DNA of 7,094 nucleotides from the NCBI GenBank assembly GCA_045649645.1, contig JAZRQH010000228.1:1-7094 (forward strand), written 5' to 3'. Every line of letters begins with the position of its first letter. The stretch's first letter is position 1. The translations under genes and the position numbers were made by a program. Source of the DNA: RGIG7300 sp045649645 (GTDB lineage: Bacteria > Bacillota > Clostridia > Oscillospirales > CAG-272). Below are positions 4,458 through 7,094 of the stretch, one piece after another. Below the pieces are notes generated by a model. That model was not told the DNA's origin. It saw nothing but the letters and a program-made list of their open reading frames with translations, and did not search any database.

Positions 4458-7094
4458 TTATTTATTCTTAAGCAATTTTTTAAATTCCTTGTAGGAGGTG
4501 TACGCTTCGGTCTTTACGAATTTTCTGCGCTTGATAAACCAAAGTACAAAGCATACAACGAAGAGTGCCGCACAGATTGCGGTTACTGTTCTGATAGTAG
4601 CAATGATCTTGGGAGTTACGGCACGTACGGTGGTTTCGGGACCTACGCCGTTCATAGCTGCAGAATTGATGATGGTGTAAAGGTTGTGGTGCATAGCCTC
4701 GACCATTGCGTTTACAACAACGGGATCGTCTTTTGCTGCCTTAAGGGCGTTTACTGCGTAAGGAAGCATAGCATCAAAGCAGCTTACGCCGCCTGCAAGA
4801 ACTGCGTCTGCGCCGTTACAATAGGTAACGAGAATGTTATCGGTAATGTGCATAGAGCTGTTGTTCCACTCGCCGCGCATAATGTTTGTCATAAGGTTCT
4901 GATCCATACCCGACCAGGTTGTGCCCCAGCGTGTATATGCTGTCATAACGCCACCGCGGCCGCCGTTCTCCTCAAGGGCCTTCTGGAACGCCTTAAGGTA
5001 GATCTCTCGTGCTGCCTGCTCGGTGAGCCACGCCGCCTGACCGAGACGGTCCTGCTCGCAGTCGTTAAGAGCAAAATGCTTAAGAACAACGTCAACGCCG
5101 TTGTCGAGCAGAGCTCCGACCTCAACGCCTGCCATCTCGCCTGCCAGGAAGCCGTCCTCTGAATAATACTCAAAGTTACGTCCGCCGTAGGGTGTACGGT
5201 GTGTGTTGGCACCGGGGCCGTAGAGACAGGAAACTCTGGAATCGAGACAGTCGTTTGCGATCATCTCACCTACCTGATATATAAGCTCAAGGTTGAAGGT
5301 AGCCGCCATAACATCCTCACTTGTAAATGCCGTAGCCTCTGAGGATTTGCCATCCATGGTAACAAGTCCGCCGCCAAAGAGGGAAACTGTCAGACCCTGA
5401 GGACCGTTTTCGTCACGGGATCCGGGAGCGTTTACCGAAGGAACAGGCTGTCTCCAATGGAAGCAGTCGCCTATAGATATAAGCTCGTCCATGGTAACGT
5501 TCTCAAGGAGCTTTGCCCATGCGGGGTCGTCGTAGTCCTTGGCTGCCATAACGCCGTCGCCGTCCTCGTCTGTTTCAAACATATCGTAGAGCGAGATGCC
5601 GTTCTTGGCATCAAGTACGGGCATTTCCTTCCATTCCTCGGCAACGTCAAAGTAATCCTCGCCCATGGTAGCCCATCTACCCTCGGTAAGCTCGGTTACC
5701 ATAGAATCGATAAGCTCAAGCTTAACGCTTTCGGTAGGCCAGGTGCCTGTCCAGTCGTTTCTGGAAAGGAAGGTTACCGTACCCTCACCGAAATAGGAAT
5801 TAGGATCGGCATGCTGGAGCTGGTTTTCGATCTTGTAGCCACTGAGAGAGGTAGCGTAATCAAGGTCAAGCTCGCTTTCCGTCCAGGTATAAACAAGCTC
5901 CTTGTTACCCTCGGCATCCATGCCGTCGGCTGTGGTGTAGCCCTTAGCTGCAAGAATGTTATTTACCGCGTTGTGAGAGTCTGTAGCTGCGGTGAAGAAG
6001 TAATCGCCTTCCTCAATAATATAGGTTCCGTGACCCTTTGCATCGTAAGAGGCAAGGTCTCGTCTGTCAACGTTTACGGTGATTGTTTCGGATGCGCCTG
6101 CATCGATAACTGCAGTTTTGCCAAAGCCTATAAGCTGTACGGCGGATTTTTCGATCTGATTGTCTACGTCATACTGTGTGTAGGGGGACTGAGCGTAGAT
6201 CTGAACGACCTCTTTGCCCGCTACCTCTCCGTCGTTCTGAACGGTAACGGTGATCTCGTACTGATCCGTATCCTCGTTGAAGCTTACGGTCATATCCTTA
6301 TAGCTAAAGTCGGTATAGGAAAGGCCGTAGCCAAAGGGGAACGCAACCTGCTCTGCGTAGTTGAAGTCGCCTACCTTTTCCTTGCCCATTACCAGATCCT
6401 CATAACGGGTCTCGTAGTACTTGTATCCAACGTAGATGCCTTCCTGATATACCATATAGGTGGAGGCGTTTGCGTTGATCTGAGGGTTGTCGGCATCAAA
6501 TCCAACGTAGGTCTGAGCAATGAAGTTCTGCATTGCGGGACTGGAGAAGTTGTCGTAGCAATAGGTATCTACCAGACTGCCCGAGGGGTTGACCTTACCT
6601 GCAATGATGTCGGTAACGGCACTTGTACCTGCGATACCGAGACCGCCGACCCACATGCATGCGTCTATATCGTGATCACGAAGGAAATCAAGCTCAAGAG
6701 GATTGGAGGAGTTGATAAGAACTATGATCTTAGCGCCTGTATCCTTCTTGACCTCTTCTGCGTATGCGAGGAGCTTTCTTTCGTTTTCGTTCAGCTCAAG
6801 ATAGTTTATAGCCTCAGCGTTGCCTTCGTAGCCGGGGAAGGAACAGTCAAAGCCTTCACCGCCAACACGGGAGAAGGTAAGAATAAGAGCGTCCGAATAC
6901 TCGGAAACTGATTTCTTGACGCTTTCGGGATAGTTTGCGGGATCCACCTCAACGATAGGCGCCTGACCTGCAAGAGCGGCACTTTCGCCTGCAGCCGCAT
7001 CAGCACCAAACTCGCTCTTAAGAGCAGCGGCTTCTTCGCCGTTGTACCAGTTCCAAAGCTCTTCGTTTACCGTAAGACCGGATTTTTCAAGAGC
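4458..7094 (-). CDS. Family 3 glycoside hydrolase, permuted domain order, C-terminal membrane anchor (5' end off window)
   Basis: GH3 enzymes release terminal beta-glucose, xylose or related residues from oligosaccharides by a retaining mechanism. The frame is open to the right edge, so the visible 878 residues lack the N-terminus; the ATG at 6947 is internal. The domain order is swapped. First comes the alpha/beta sandwich with SRVGGEG (likely acid/base Glu, codon 6857-6855), then the fibronectin-III-like domain (QNDGEVAGKEVVQIY to SHNAVNNILAAKG). A linker of about 135 residues follows, and only then the TIM barrel: NGPQGL, GPGANTHR, GRNFEYYSEDG (Arg 5180-5178), LKHF (5081-5073) and ITDN, whose Asp (4841-4839) is the nucleophile. 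A hydrophobic helix (4607-4533) with KRRK after it anchors the C-terminus, placing the catalytic part outside. The DGP Asp of the family is Asn here (5408-5406). A beta-glucosidase or beta-xylosidase is most likely; the sequence does not settle the substrate. Confidence 0.93.
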   Translation of the reverse strand, partial: ALEKSGLTVNEELWNWYNGEEAAALKSEFGADAAAGESAALAGQAPIVEVDPANYPESVKKSVSEYSDALILTFSRVGGEGFDCSFPGYEGNAEAINYLELNENERKLLAYAEEVKKDTGAKIIVLINSSNPLELDFLRDHDIDACMWVGGLGIAGTSAVTDIIAGKVNPSGSLVDTYCYDNFSSPAMQNFIAQTYVGFDADNPQINANASTYMVYQEGIYVGYKYYETRYEDLVMGKEKVGDFNYAEQVAFPFGYGLSYTDFSYKDMTVSFNEDTDQYEITVTVQNDGEVAGKEVVQIYAQSPYTQYDVDNQIEKSAVQLIGFGKTAVIDAGASETITVNVDRRDLASYDAKGHGTYIIEEGDYFFTAATDSHNAVNNILAAKGYTTADGMDAEGNKELVYTWTESELDLDYATSLSGYKIENQLQHADPNSYFGEGTVTFLSRNDWTGTWPTESVKLELIDSMVTELTEGRWATMGEDYFDVAEEWKEMPVLDAKNGISLYDMFETDEDGDGVMAAKDYDDPAWAKLLENVTMDELISIGDCFHWRQPVPSVNAPGSRDENGPQGLTVSLFGGGLVTMDGKSSEATAFTSEDVMAATFNLELIYQVGEMIANDCLDSRVSCLYGPGANTHRTPYGGRNFEYYSEDGFLAGEMAGVEVGALLDNGVDVVLKHFALNDCEQDRLGQAAWLTEQAAREIYLKAFQKALEENGGRGGVMTAYTRWGTTWSGMDQNLMTNIMRGEWNNSSMHITDNILVTYCNGADAVLAGGVSCFDAMLPYAVNALKAAKDDPVVVNAMVEAMHHNLYTIINSAAMNGVGPETTVRAVTPKIIATIRTVTAICAALFVVCFVLWFIKRRKFVKTEAYTSYKEFKKLLKNK

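Noticed and set aside
5457..6911. A 484-codon open frame on the plus strand inside the glycoside hydrolase gene
   Set aside because: It is the antisense shadow of a clearly recognisable GH3 coding sequence. Its translation is Val/Cys-rich with no motif I recognise, and I found no ribosome site worth noting.
6945..6947. ATG at 6947 as the start of the glycoside hydrolase gene
   Set aside because: The same frame continues for 49 codons to the window edge with GH3-like content (SGLTVNEELWNWYN), so the true start is beyond the window.
4458..7094. The odd domain order of the GH3 gene as an assembly join or frameshift
   Set aside because: The frame is uninterrupted, and swapped GH3 enzymes are known from rumen clostridia, with the linker and both catalytic regions in the expected places.

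Overview
The window reads as a piece of an anaerobic, fermentative, plant-fibre-associated Firmicute (Clostridia; a Ruminococcus-like or other Oscillospiraceae/Lachnospiraceae gut bacterium is my best guess). Three things point that way. There is an [FeFe]-hydrogenase maturation gene (hydF). There is a large membrane-anchored family 3 glycoside hydrolase with the swapped domain order known from rumen clostridia. The genes also have AGGAG-type ribosome binding sites, short intergenic gaps and A/T-tailed hairpin terminators. The genus cannot be fixed from the sequence alone.

Layout. The plus strand (2-1978) carries the 3' end of an operon: hydF (its first few codons lie off the left edge), then 15 bases later a HAD-IIA (NagD-like) phosphatase. 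A gap of about 110 bases follows, containing a short inverted repeat and a terminator that serves the opposite strand. Everything to the right is on the minus strand. Reading leftwards in transcription order from about 4400 there is a four-gene unit: a 79-residue two-helix membrane protein, a 46-residue single-helix membrane protein, a membrane-tethered PstS-like substrate-binding protein and a metallo-beta-lactamase-fold hydrolase. It is driven by an extended -10 promoter and closed by a terminator whose loop contains the last gene's stop codon. Upstream of it, filling 4458 to the right edge, is the 3' part of the family 3 glycoside hydrolase gene, ended by its own terminator, which is packed against the promoter of the four-gene unit.

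How they work together. HydF loads the [2Fe] subcluster onto [FeFe]-hydrogenase and so serves H2-evolving fermentation; the HAD phosphatase looks like a housekeeping co-transcribed neighbour. The glycoside hydrolase would release sugars from oligosaccharides at the outer face of the membrane, feeding that fermentation. The four-gene unit is the least explained part: two tiny membrane proteins, an orphan PstS-like domain with no pstCAB permease beside it and with an altered ligand loop, and an MBL-fold enzyme with an Asn in place of a metal-binding His. I see no mobile element, CRISPR array, tRNA or rRNA.
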